DNA from: an uncultured Aliiroseovarius sp.
Lineage (GTDB): Bacteria > Pseudomonadota > Alphaproteobacteria > Rhodobacterales > Rhodobacteraceae
Assembly (NCBI RefSeq): GCF_947497285.1
Contig: NZ_CANMFT010000010.1
Span: 51,034 to 115,033 of the forward strand
Reading direction: 5' to 3'
Length of the DNA stretch: 64,000 bases
Shown here piece after piece: positions 49,335-57,643 of this stretch. Position 1 is the stretch's first letter. Every line of letters begins with the position of its first letter. Position numbers and translations under genes: made by a program. Below the pieces are notes generated by a model that was given only the letters and a program-made list of their open reading frames with translations, was not told where the DNA came from and made no database searches.

Positions 49335-49952
49335 ATGCATATCGTAGACGGCGCGCTGTCAAACCCCGTGCTGATCAGCGGCGCCGTCGTCGCCATCGGC
49401 GGAATTGCCATGGGCCTGAAACACTTGCCGCTGGAACGGATTCCGGCGGCAGGCGTGTTGTCGGCCAGTTTCTTTGTCGCCTCGCTGATCCATGTGCCCA
49501 TCGGCCCAAGCTCGGTCCATCTGATCCTGAACGGGTTGGCCGGGCTGGTGCTGGGCTGGGCGGCGTTCCCGGCATTGTTTGTCGGGCTATTGTTGCAAGC
49601 GGTGTTCTTTGGCTTTGGCGGGCTGACCGTTCTGGGCGTGAACGCGGTGAATATTGCCGGCCCCGCGGTGCTGGCGGGCCTGATCTTCGGGCGTCTGGTA
49701 TCACGCGGATCACCCATGCAGGGTGCGATCTGGGGCGGCATCGGCGGCGGCTTTGCAATAGCCGCCACCACGCTGGCCGTTGCGTTTTCACTGGGACTTT
49801 CGGGCGATGAATTCATCCCCGCCGCCAAGCTGGTCTTCATCGCCCATATCCCGGTCATCGTGATCGAGGCACTGTTGTCCGGCGCCGCTATCTATCTGGC
49901 GCGCCGGGTGAAACCTGAACTGTTCATCGGCGCGAAAGGGGGGCTGGCATGA
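49335..49952 (+). CDS. cbiM: CbiM, cobalt-specific S-component of ECF transporter
   Basis: 205 residues starting MHIVDGALS; in CbiM/NikM the free N-terminus and His2 form the metal site, and His2 is present. Six to seven hydrophobic helices follow (GPSSVHLILNGLAGLVLGWAAF is a family motif). Cobalt is preferred on account of the B12 riboswitch. It overlaps the next gene by 4 bp. Confidence 0.93.
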   Translation: MHIVDGALSNPVLISGAVVAIGGIAMGLKHLPLERIPAAGVLSASFFVASLIHVPIGPSSVHLILNGLAGLVLGWAAFPALFVGLLLQAVFFGFGGLTVLGVNAVNIAGPAVLAGLIFGRLVSRGSPMQGAIWGGIGGGFAIAATTLAVAFSLGLSGDEFIPAAKLVFIAHIPVIVIEALLSGAAIYLARRVKPELFIGAKGGLA

Positions 49953-50539
49953 TCCGCGCTCTGATCCTGATCGCCACGCTGTTGGCCCCTGTGCCCGCGC
50001 TGGCCCATAACGTCATCGCCAGCGTCTTCCCGTCCGGCCAGGATATCGAGGGCGAGATCGGCATGTCCGACGGCAGCATGGCTGTGAACAAGCTGGTTGA
50101 GGTGTTTGACGATACCGGCACCAAGCTGGGCGAAACCACGACCGATGATGACGGGTTCTTTGTCTTTACACCGATCCAACCCGTGACCCATGTCTTCCGC
50201 GCCGACCTTGGGGCCGGGCATGTGGCCGAAGCCATCTTGCCGGGGGCCGAGGTTGCGCAACTGATGGGGCAGGGGGCGGCCGGAGCATCGGCAACCGCGT
50301 CGGTTCTGGCGGGGGCGCCGGAAGCCATGCAGAGCGGGACGGCAGGTCTGAACGACGCCACCCGCGCCGAAATCGCAACCATGCTGCGCAACGAGCTGCG
50401 CCCGATCCGGCAAGAGCTGACAGCGTTCAAGAACAAATCGGATTTTCAGTCCGTTTTGGGTGGAATAGGCTATATTTTCGGCCTGTTCGGTCTGGGCTTC
50501 TACATCGCCGCGCGGCGCAAGCTGGGGGCTGGCAAATGA
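49949..50539 (+). CDS. cbiL: CbiL/NikL-type accessory membrane protein
   Basis: 196 residues with a signal peptide (AHNVIAS after cleavage, again starting at a histidine pair region), a periplasmic beta domain (GTKLGETTTDDDGFFVFTP) and a C-terminal membrane helix (GIGYIFGLFGLGFYIAARR). This topology is that of NikL/CbiL, replacing the short CbiN of other operons. It couples to cbiQ by a 4-bp overlap. Confidence 0.85.
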   Translation: MIRALILIATLLAPVPALAHNVIASVFPSGQDIEGEIGMSDGSMAVNKLVEVFDDTGTKLGETTTDDDGFFVFTPIQPVTHVFRADLGAGHVAEAILPGAEVAQLMGQGAAGASATASVLAGAPEAMQSGTAGLNDATRAEIATMLRNELRPIRQELTAFKNKSDFQSVLGGIGYIFGLFGLGFYIAARRKLGAGK

Positions 50540-51324
50540 CTTATGTCCTGACCTCGGACCACAAGCCGCTATCAGGGTTTGGCGCGCTTCGGGCGGCGGT
50601 GTCGTCGCTTGATCCACGGATGCGGATCGTGATGACGGTGATCTATGCCGTGACCGTGGTTGGGCTGAGCGATCTGCGCGTTCTGTCGGGCGCACTGATT
50701 CTGTCGATGTGGCTTCTCGCGATCTCGGGCTTGCCGATCCAGAAAACACTGAAACGCATGGCGATGATGGACGGGTTCATCATCTTCACCTTGTTCCTGT
50801 TGCCCTTTACGGTGCCCGGCACGCCGTTTCTGACGGTGTGGGGGTTCGAGGCCACGTGGCAAGGCCTGTGGCGCGCGACCGAGATCGCGTTGACGGCCAA
50901 CGCGGTGATTCTGGCAGTGATGACGCTGGTCGGCTCGATGGAGCCGGTGACGATGGGCCATGCCCTGTTCGCGCTGAAAACGCCTGAGCGGTTGGTGCAT
51001 CTGATGATGTTCACCATCCGCTATATCGACGTGCTGCGCGAGGAATACCAACGCCTGCGCACCTCGATGAAGCTGCGCGGGTTTCGGCCCGGCACCAACT
51101 GGCACACCTATCGCAGCTATGGCTATCTGGTGGGGATGATGCTGGTGCGCGCAATCGAACGGTCCGAACGTATTCTGGCGGCGATGAAATGTCGGGGGTT
51201 TTCTGGCCGCATCGTGCTGCTAGAGGATTTCCGCCTGAGCCGCGCCGATCTGCTGTTTGCCGCAGCACTTGGCACTGCCCTTGCGGCCCTTGTCTGGGCC
51301 GAGGTCGCGTATGCCGCTGCTTGA
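50536..51324 (+). CDS. cbiQ: CbiQ, ECF transporter transmembrane component
   Basis: 262 residues with five to six helices and two coupling motifs (MKLRGFRPG and MKCRGFSGR) that contact the ATPase. Partner of CbiMLO in cobalt import. Its end overlaps cbiO by 14 bp. Confidence 0.92.
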   Translation: MTYVLTSDHKPLSGFGALRAAVSSLDPRMRIVMTVIYAVTVVGLSDLRVLSGALILSMWLLAISGLPIQKTLKRMAMMDGFIIFTLFLLPFTVPGTPFLTVWGFEATWQGLWRATEIALTANAVILAVMTLVGSMEPVTMGHALFALKTPERLVHLMMFTIRYIDVLREEYQRLRTSMKLRGFRPGTNWHTYRSYGYLVGMMLVRAIERSERILAAMKCRGFSGRIVLLEDFRLSRADLLFAAALGTALAALVWAEVAYAAA

Positions 51325-51961
51325 GCTAACAGACATTCACTTTGCCTATCCCGGTCTGGACCCGGTCTTGCAGGGTGCGGCGATGCGGCTTGAGCCGGGC
51401 GAACGGTTGTCGCTGGTTGGACCCAACGGCGCGGGGAAATCCACGCTTCTAAAGATCATCATGGGGCTTTTGCATCCGGCGCAGGGGACGATCACCGCCT
51501 TCGGCAAACCCCGCTCGGCCGAGGCGGATTTTCACGAAGTGCGCCGCCGGATCGGGTTTGTGTTCCAAGACGCAGACGATCAGCTTTTTTGCCCCACCGT
51601 GGCCGAGGATGTCGCCTTCGGGCCGCTTAATCTGGGCAAATCGCGTGACGAGGCGGTGGTGATCGTCGATGACATTTTGGCACGCCTAAGCCTGACCCAT
51701 CTGCGCGACCGCGTGACGCACAAGCTGTCGGGGGGCGAGAAACGCCTGGTGACGCTTGCGACGGTGCTGGCGATGGAGCCGGAAGTGCTGATCTTGGACG
51801 AGCCGACAAATGCGCTGGACCCGGACAATTACGCGCGGCTTGTTGCGATCCTAAGAGGGTTGGATGAGGCGATGTTGTTGGTCAGCCATGACCCGGAGTT
51901 CCGGGCCGAAATTGCGCCGGATGGGTATCGGCTGGATGGCGGAGTTTTGTCGCGGCTTTAG
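51311..51961 (+). CDS. cbiO: CbiO, ECF transporter ATPase
   Basis: 216 residues from the ATG at 51311 inside the cbiQ 3' end; longer readings add a non-family leader. Walker A GPNGAGKST, Q-loop FQDADDQLF, signature LSGGEKRLV, Walker B VLILDEPTNALDP, switch LVSHDPE. Final gene of the operon. Confidence 0.93.
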   Translation: MPLLELTDIHFAYPGLDPVLQGAAMRLEPGERLSLVGPNGAGKSTLLKIIMGLLHPAQGTITAFGKPRSAEADFHEVRRRIGFVFQDADDQLFCPTVAEDVAFGPLNLGKSRDEAVVIVDDILARLSLTHLRDRVTHKLSGGEKRLVTLATVLAMEPEVLILDEPTNALDPDNYARLVAILRGLDEAMLLVSHDPEFRAEIAPDGYRLDGGVLSRL

Positions 51962-52006
51962 TGCTCCGCCCGGTCGCCCCCATGGTCGGGCGATGCCCTA
52001 TCGACC

Positions 52007-52639
52007 CTATTCCAGCCGAACAACCGGACCATCCGCCGCTTTTGCATCCGCGTCGTCATGCGTGACAAGCAGCACCGGCAATCCCCGCGCTTTGGCATGG
52101 TCAAAGACCAGTTGACGCACTTGGTCGCGCAGCTCTGCGTCCAACCCTGAAAATGGCTCATCCAGCAACAGCGCGTGGGGATCTGACAGCAACATCCGCA
52201 TCAGAGCCACCCGTGCGCGTTGTCCTCCTGACAGGGTCGCGGGGTCGCGGTCGGCAAAACCGTCCAACCCGACCTCGGCCAGTGCGGTGTCTATCTTCGT
52301 GCGACGCTCGGCCCGTGTGCCGCCCTGCGCCAGCCCAAAGGCAAGGTTTGCGCCTACATTCAGATGTGGAAACAGCAATGCGTCCTGAAACAGGATGCCG
52401 ACACAGCGCTCATCCGGCGGCAGTGTGGTCAGGTCGCGCCCGTTCAGATGGATTTGCCCGGACAGTGTGAAATCGGGTGAAAGAGTGCCTATTATGGCGG
52501 AAAGCAGGGTAGACTTGCCTACGCCCGACGGCCCCATGATGGTCACAACTTCGCCGGGGGCGACATGGGTGTCGATCGACATCAGGGGCTGGCCCAAATG
52601 CGTGATCTTTACTTTGTTCAGGTGCAATCCCTCAGCCAT
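52007..52639 (-). CDS. ynjD: YnjD-like ABC transporter ATPase
   Basis: 210-residue ATPase with Walker A GPSGVGKST, Q-loop FQDALLFPH, signature LSGGQRARVALMR, Walker B ALLLDEPFSGLD and VTHDDADAKA. It resembles ThiQ and YnjD; the adjacent fused permease and binding protein fit the ynjBCD set. The substrate of YnjBCD is not established (thiamine-like or other). Confidence 0.85.
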   Translation of the reverse strand: MAEGLHLNKVKITHLGQPLMSIDTHVAPGEVVTIMGPSGVGKSTLLSAIIGTLSPDFTLSGQIHLNGRDLTTLPPDERCVGILFQDALLFPHLNVGANLAFGLAQGGTRAERRTKIDTALAEVGLDGFADRDPATLSGGQRARVALMRMLLSDPHALLLDEPFSGLDAELRDQVRQLVFDHAKARGLPVLLVTHDDADAKAADGPVVRLE

Positions 52640-54335
52640 GCAACAGCCCCTTTCGGTTGCGCCATATCAGGGCGGGCAGGACCAAAGCCAGCGCGAATGG
52701 CACCAAAGCGGCGGCAGTTTGCATCAGGCCAAACACGCCAATGGCGCGGCGGTCGCCACCGGATGCCAGCGCGACGGCTTCAGTCGTCAGGGTTTCAATG
52801 CGCCCGCCACCCACAAGAAGCGTGGGCAGGTATTGCCCGACCGACACCGCGACACCAACCGCGATGGCCGTTAAAAGCGGGGCCAGCAGCATCGGCAGAC
52901 GGATGCGCCACAGCACGCGATCAGGGCTTGCGCCAAGGGCGGCGGCAACGGTGGCTTGGCGCGGGTCCCATGCCTGCCATGGCCCTTCAAGCGACAAGCG
53001 CAGATAGGGGAGGACGAACACCAGATGCGCCAGCACCACCGGTGCGCGGCCCATATCCAGCCCGAAATTTAGAAACAGCGTTTGCAGCCCCGGCAGAAAC
53101 GCGGTTTGCGGCACGATCAGCGGCAGATAGATCAGCCACATGCCGCGCTGGGTCAGGCGCAGGTTGCGGCGATGCTCGGTCTCTAGACAGCCGATGGTAA
53201 GGGCCAAGCCGATGGCGACGGCGATGCTGGCGATCAGCATGGTTTCGAAAAACGCGCCCAGACTGCCGGAATAGTGACGCATCCAGTTGCGGGTGGTCAG
53301 CTGGTCGGGGGTCAGATCGGGAAAGCTCCAGAACCCCGCGACGGACCAGATGCCAAGGCTGAAAAGCCCCAAAAGAAGCGCGACCGAGATCGCGGTGCCA
53401 AGGGCAAAACCTGTGAGCCGCAGGGGGCGGTCGTAATGGCCGCGGTGGCCCATCTCAATGCGCCTGCAGGCAAGGTGGGCGACCAGTTTTTCACCTGCGA
53501 ACCACAACCCGACGACACCGATGACCAGCGCCAGTTGCACCAGTGCAGCAGCGGCAGCTTGCAGGCGGAAGGCAAGGTCCGGGTCCGACATCCAGCGCAC
53601 GATCTGCACCGACAGGGTCGGGGGCGTCGATGGGCCTAGGATCACTGCGACATCCACCACCGACATGGACCATGTTAGCACCACCAACACCGGTAGACGG
53701 ATCCGCGCATAGACCGCCGGGAAGATCGCGAACATCCACGCCGAGATGCGGCCGTAGCCCATGCTTTGGCTCAGCGCCATGCGACGGCGTCCGTCGATTT
53801 GCCCAAGGGCGGCGATGGACATGAGCAGCAGGAACGGCACCTCTTTCATCACCATTCCTGCGATCAGGGACAGGCCCCATGGGTCGTTCAGGATCAGCAC
53901 GTCAGGGGGGCGGTCCCAGCCGGTCAGCCACGGCGAAAACAGGCGCGCGATCCAGCCTGACGGGGCGATCAGGAAGGCCAGCCCAAAGGCGGCGGCGGCG
54001 TGGGGGACGGACAGGAAGGGCGACAGCAGGCGTTCAAGAACGCCAAAGCCCCGCGTGCCCGCCCAGCCCGCGAGGATCAGCGCGGTGATCGCCAGCGACA
54101 GGATCGCAGCGGCCAGCCCCGTCACCACCGACAGGCGCGCTGCCGGGCCGAAGCCGGGCCAGTCAAGCAGGGCGCGGAAGGCGTCCAGCGATGGGCCGGA
54201 CAGCCCCGCGGCAGGCAGGTGGCCAAAGGCTGGCAGCAGAGTGCCCCACAGCCCCGCCACCACCGGCCCCAGCAGAACCAGAACGGTCAGCGCCGGAAAC
54301 AGAGGCAGGCGGGGAAATCTGCGGGATTGGGCCAT
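52632..54335 (-). CDS. ynjC: YnjC-like ABC transporter permease (two fused domains)
   Basis: 567 residues with about 12 membrane helices and two copies of the binding-protein-dependent permease signature, as in ThiP/YnjC, where one polypeptide supplies both halves of the channel. It overlaps ynjD by 8 bp and lies 8 bp after ynjB. Confidence 0.88.
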   Translation of the reverse strand: MAQSRRFPRLPLFPALTVLVLLGPVVAGLWGTLLPAFGHLPAAGLSGPSLDAFRALLDWPGFGPAARLSVVTGLAAAILSLAITALILAGWAGTRGFGVLERLLSPFLSVPHAAAAFGLAFLIAPSGWIARLFSPWLTGWDRPPDVLILNDPWGLSLIAGMVMKEVPFLLLMSIAALGQIDGRRRMALSQSMGYGRISAWMFAIFPAVYARIRLPVLVVLTWSMSVVDVAVILGPSTPPTLSVQIVRWMSDPDLAFRLQAAAAALVQLALVIGVVGLWFAGEKLVAHLACRRIEMGHRGHYDRPLRLTGFALGTAISVALLLGLFSLGIWSVAGFWSFPDLTPDQLTTRNWMRHYSGSLGAFFETMLIASIAVAIGLALTIGCLETEHRRNLRLTQRGMWLIYLPLIVPQTAFLPGLQTLFLNFGLDMGRAPVVLAHLVFVLPYLRLSLEGPWQAWDPRQATVAAALGASPDRVLWRIRLPMLLAPLLTAIAVGVAVSVGQYLPTLLVGGGRIETLTTEAVALASGGDRRAIGVFGLMQTAAALVPFALALVLPALIWRNRKGLLHG

Positions 54336-54343
54336 GTCAGGGT

Positions 54344-55549
54344 TTATTGCACACCGTATCGGGTCTGCCAGTCATCAGAAATGCGGGTCATCCAGCTGGG
54401 GTGCGGTTCGTCCTGCACATCGCCCAGTTGCTGGGGTGTCAAGGTGGCGATGCCAAGGTCCAGCGCGTCGAATTGCGCGCGATCCTCGAGCGGCAGGGCA
54501 CCGACATGCAGGACGGTGCCATAGCCCAACACCTCGGGATCTTGCGCATGGGCTTGTGCCATGGGCGACATCAGGAAGTTGGCAGTCACCATCGCTCCTG
54601 CCTTGGACCCGGAGTTATACGGGATCGCCACGAAAGAGGCGTTGCCGATGGTGCCTTTGTCCAGCACGAAGGTGCGCACTGTGGCGGGCAGTTCGTAGTT
54701 GGCTATGGCGGTCGAGGCCTCGGACGGTGAAAAGCTGATCGCCAGGTCAATCTCGCCATCATTCATCAGCTGGATCTGGCGCGGCCCGTTGGCGGGATAG
54801 GCTCGGCCTTGGCGCCATAGGGTCGGGGTGAGGTCTTCGAGGAAGTCCCACAGCGGCGCGGTGACGGTGGCGTAGGTGTTGTCGGACACGGGGGCGGCCA
54901 GCGCGGCGGGCTCATCCGCCAGTTCAACCAACATCTGTTTCAGGAAGGTCGTGCCCAGAAAATCAGGCGGCTGCGGATAGGTGAAACGACCGGGGTTGGC
55001 CTTGGACCAGTCAAGAATTGCAGCGGCCGAGGGCAGGGGGGTCGGAATGTCCGCGGTGTCATACATGAACACGACCTGCGCCATGGCCCATGGGGCCTCA
55101 TAGCCCTCAACCGGCACGGTGAAGTCAGTGCGCACGGTTTTGCCTTCGACATCGACATATTGCCAGTTGGGCAGGTCTTCCGCGAAGGGGCCGAACAGCA
55201 GCCCGTTTTCCTTCATCGACGCGAAATTGGCGCCGTTGATCCAGATCAGATCAATCGCGCCGTCATCATCCTTGCCTGCCTGCTTTTCCGACAATACGCG
55301 GGTGACGGCGTCGGCGGTGTCGGTGAGTTTCACATGCTCCAGCGTCACGCCAAACCGCCCGCTGACCTGATCGCCCACCCAGTCGATGAACGCATTGGTG
55401 GTGGGGGATCCGCCCCAGGCGTTCCAATAGACGGTTTGGCCGTGGGCTTCGGCCTTGACCCCCGCCCAATCGGATGGATTAGGGTCTGATAGGGCCGGGT
55501 GCGTCAGCGCGCCCAAGGTGAGGCCGGCGGCAAGGGCAAGGTGTTTCAT
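54344..55549 (-). CDS. ynjB: YnjB-like periplasmic solute-binding protein
   Basis: 401 residues with a Sec signal (MKHLALAAGLTLGALTHPALS). The mature start has VYWNAWGGSPTTNAFIDWV, the pattern of YnjB-type extracellular solute-binding proteins. It is first in the ABC set, after the phosphatidyltransferase gene, which it overlaps by 4 bp. Confidence 0.87.
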   Translation of the reverse strand: MKHLALAAGLTLGALTHPALSDPNPSDWAGVKAEAHGQTVYWNAWGGSPTTNAFIDWVGDQVSGRFGVTLEHVKLTDTADAVTRVLSEKQAGKDDDGAIDLIWINGANFASMKENGLLFGPFAEDLPNWQYVDVEGKTVRTDFTVPVEGYEAPWAMAQVVFMYDTADIPTPLPSAAAILDWSKANPGRFTYPQPPDFLGTTFLKQMLVELADEPAALAAPVSDNTYATVTAPLWDFLEDLTPTLWRQGRAYPANGPRQIQLMNDGEIDLAISFSPSEASTAIANYELPATVRTFVLDKGTIGNASFVAIPYNSGSKAGAMVTANFLMSPMAQAHAQDPEVLGYGTVLHVGALPLEDRAQFDALDLGIATLTPQQLGDVQDEPHPSWMTRISDDWQTRYGVQ

Positions 55550-56181
55550 GGGGTCTCCTGTCGGTCGGATGAGATGTGGCCAAACGCCTGATACGCGCCC
55601 CAGACGCGTAAGGTGGCGGTGGCAAAACAGAGCGCGCCAAACAGGTAGGCGAGCGGCGCGAAATATGTTGGCAGAAGGCAGAGAAGGACGAAGAAGGCGA
55701 TGGTCTCGGTGCCCTCCAGCAGCCCGTTGGAGTAATACAGCGACTTGATGCCTTGCGCGCGGGTGGCCATGCCCTTTTTCTCGGCGAGGATTGCATAGCC
55801 CAGAAAGCTGGCTCCGTTCACATAGAAGGACAACAGCAGGAACGCCCCCGCGACCCCGTTGGCCGCCGGATCAAACAGCACGAACCCGAAGGGCACCGCA
55901 CCGTAGAAAAAGAAATCCGACGCGATATCAAGGTAGCCGCCGAACTCGGTTTTGTGCGTCGCGCGGGCAACCGCGCCATCCAGCCCATCGGCCAGGCGCG
56001 AGGCAAGGATCAGACACAAACCCACCGCAAAAGCGCCCGAAGCAATCGCCGCAGCCGCCGCCAACCCAAACCCCAAGCCAGCCAGCGTCACCGCATTTGC
56101 GCCAATGCCCAGACGTGCCAGTCCGCGCCCGGCCACGTTCAGCGGCGGGTCGATCAGTTTGCGTGCATAGGCGTCCAGCAT
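55546..56181 (-). CDS. ynjF: YnjF-like CDP-alcohol phosphatidyltransferase
   Basis: 211 residues from the ATG at 56181 (a GGGGAGGGG-rich site precedes it). The CDP-alcohol phosphotransferase motif reads DGAVAR, then G and two aspartates (GGYLDIASD), with one residue fewer than the textbook spacing, followed by several membrane helices. The E. coli ynjBCDEF cluster also joins this enzyme to the same ABC transporter. Here it comes first. The lipid product is unknown. Confidence 0.83.
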   Translation of the reverse strand: MLDAYARKLIDPPLNVAGRGLARLGIGANAVTLAGLGFGLAAAAAIASGAFAVGLCLILASRLADGLDGAVARATHKTEFGGYLDIASDFFFYGAVPFGFVLFDPAANGVAGAFLLLSFYVNGASFLGYAILAEKKGMATRAQGIKSLYYSNGLLEGTETIAFFVLLCLLPTYFAPLAYLFGALCFATATLRVWGAYQAFGHISSDRQETP

Positions 56182-56373
56182 CTGCGGCCCTTTCCCCTCC
56201 CCGCAGTCGCGCGGGAATTGCTTGTTTGGATATGTGGACCGGAACGCCCCCATCCGTCCATCCGGCTTACGAAATCGTGAGAGGATGTCATTACGCGCGC
56301 GCGCGCTTTCGACCCTTGCACCTGACCCCGCTTTCGCGTTCTGTAAACCCATCACCCAATCGACGAGGTTCTG

Positions 56374-57378
56374 ATGTCCCCCGCTTCCAGCAGAAAAATC
56401 CGTATCGGTTTGAACGGCTTTGGCCGCATTGGCCGCTCGATCCTGCGTATCCTGTCCGTGACGCCGTCGGATTTCGAGGTCGCGTTCATCAATGACATCG
56501 AATCCTTGGACACCTGCGCCTATCTGTTCAAATACGACAGCGTGTTCGGCCCCTTTGCGGGTCAGGTTGAGCCGGTCGAGGGCGGGTTGTCGATCAATGG
56601 CACGGTGATCCCGTTTCATGGCCTATCCGACATCAGCACGATGGACCTGTCGGATGTGGACGTGGTGCTGGAATGCACCGGCATGGCGGGCAAGCGGGCG
56701 GTGGCGGAACGCGGGCTTCAGGCCGGCGCGCGCAATGTGCTGATTTCCGGCCCGTCGAACGAGGCGGACGTGACAATCGTTCTGGGTGCGAACGAGGATA
56801 AGCTGACCGGGCAGAAGATCGTGTCGAACGCATCCTGCACCACCAACGCGCTGGCACCTTTGCTGAAGCTGTTGGATGACGAGCTGGGCGTGATCGGCGG
56901 GCATATGACCACGGTGCATTGTTACACCGGCAGCCAGCCGACGGTGGACAAGCCGCGCGCCGATCCTGCGCGGTCGCGGGCGGCGGCCTTGTCGATGGTG
57001 CCCACCACCACCAGCGCGCATGAACTGGTGGGCGAGGTGCTGCCCCATCTGGCGGGCCGTATCGAAGCGCGGGCGATCCGGGTGCCGACCGCCAGTGTTT
57101 CAGCCATCGACCTGACCGTGCGCACCCGTCGCGAGGTGTCGGCGGATGAGGCGCGCGATATTCTGAAAGCCGCCGCAACTGGCCATGTTCTGGGCTGGAC
57201 CGAGGAACCCTTGGTGTCCAGCGACCTGCGGATGCGCCCCGAAAGCCTTGTGTTGTCGGGGCCTGAGACCTCGGTTTCTGGAGGCGGGCTTTTGCGCGTT
57301 TTCGGTTGGTATGACAACGAATGGGGCTTTTCGCACCGGATGCTGGATGTGGCGCGGATGATTGCAAACGCAGGCTAA
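56374..57378 (+). CDS. gap: Glyceraldehyde-3-phosphate dehydrogenase (divergent type I)
   Basis: 334 residues: NAD(P)-binding GLNGFGRIGRS, catalytic C155 in SNASCTTN, H182 in TTVHCYTGSQ, and C-terminal WYDNEWGFSHRM. Some usually invariant positions differ: the TGAAK stretch reads TSAHE, the Asn of YSNR is His (FSHR), and the S-loop is shortened. It therefore belongs to a divergent branch, possibly a second copy with a distinct role. It stands alone, divergent from ynjF by 192 bp. Confidence 0.92.
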   Translation: MSPASSRKIRIGLNGFGRIGRSILRILSVTPSDFEVAFINDIESLDTCAYLFKYDSVFGPFAGQVEPVEGGLSINGTVIPFHGLSDISTMDLSDVDVVLECTGMAGKRAVAERGLQAGARNVLISGPSNEADVTIVLGANEDKLTGQKIVSNASCTTNALAPLLKLLDDELGVIGGHMTTVHCYTGSQPTVDKPRADPARSRAAALSMVPTTTSAHELVGEVLPHLAGRIEARAIRVPTASVSAIDLTVRTRREVSADEARDILKAAATGHVLGWTEEPLVSSDLRMRPESLVLSGPETSVSGGGLLRVFGWYDNEWGFSHRMLDVARMIANAG

Positions 57379-57643
57379 ATTCACAAAAAACCGTTGTTTC
57401 GAGCCGAATTTCGGCTTTGGTTGACGTGTGGGCAATTGTCCACACCCAGCTCTATTATGCAGAGAACGTGAACAATGGTTAATCTGCCTGTTGTTTAGGT
57501 AGAGTTTTCTAACTAACAATTCCTAAAAGCGCATAGTTTTTGGTGGGTAGAGGTGTGTTCTGTCGATTGCGGTCGCCACTACAACCCAGTTTGACCGACG
57601 AGAAGCCAACAGCAAAAACGCGTAGTTTCGAGGTTGTGAGCAG

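Noticed and set aside
57401..57420. Terminator after gap (AGCCGAA/TTCGGCT)
   Set aside because: Arms are separated by a single base, so only a 5-bp stem can form, and no clear T run follows.
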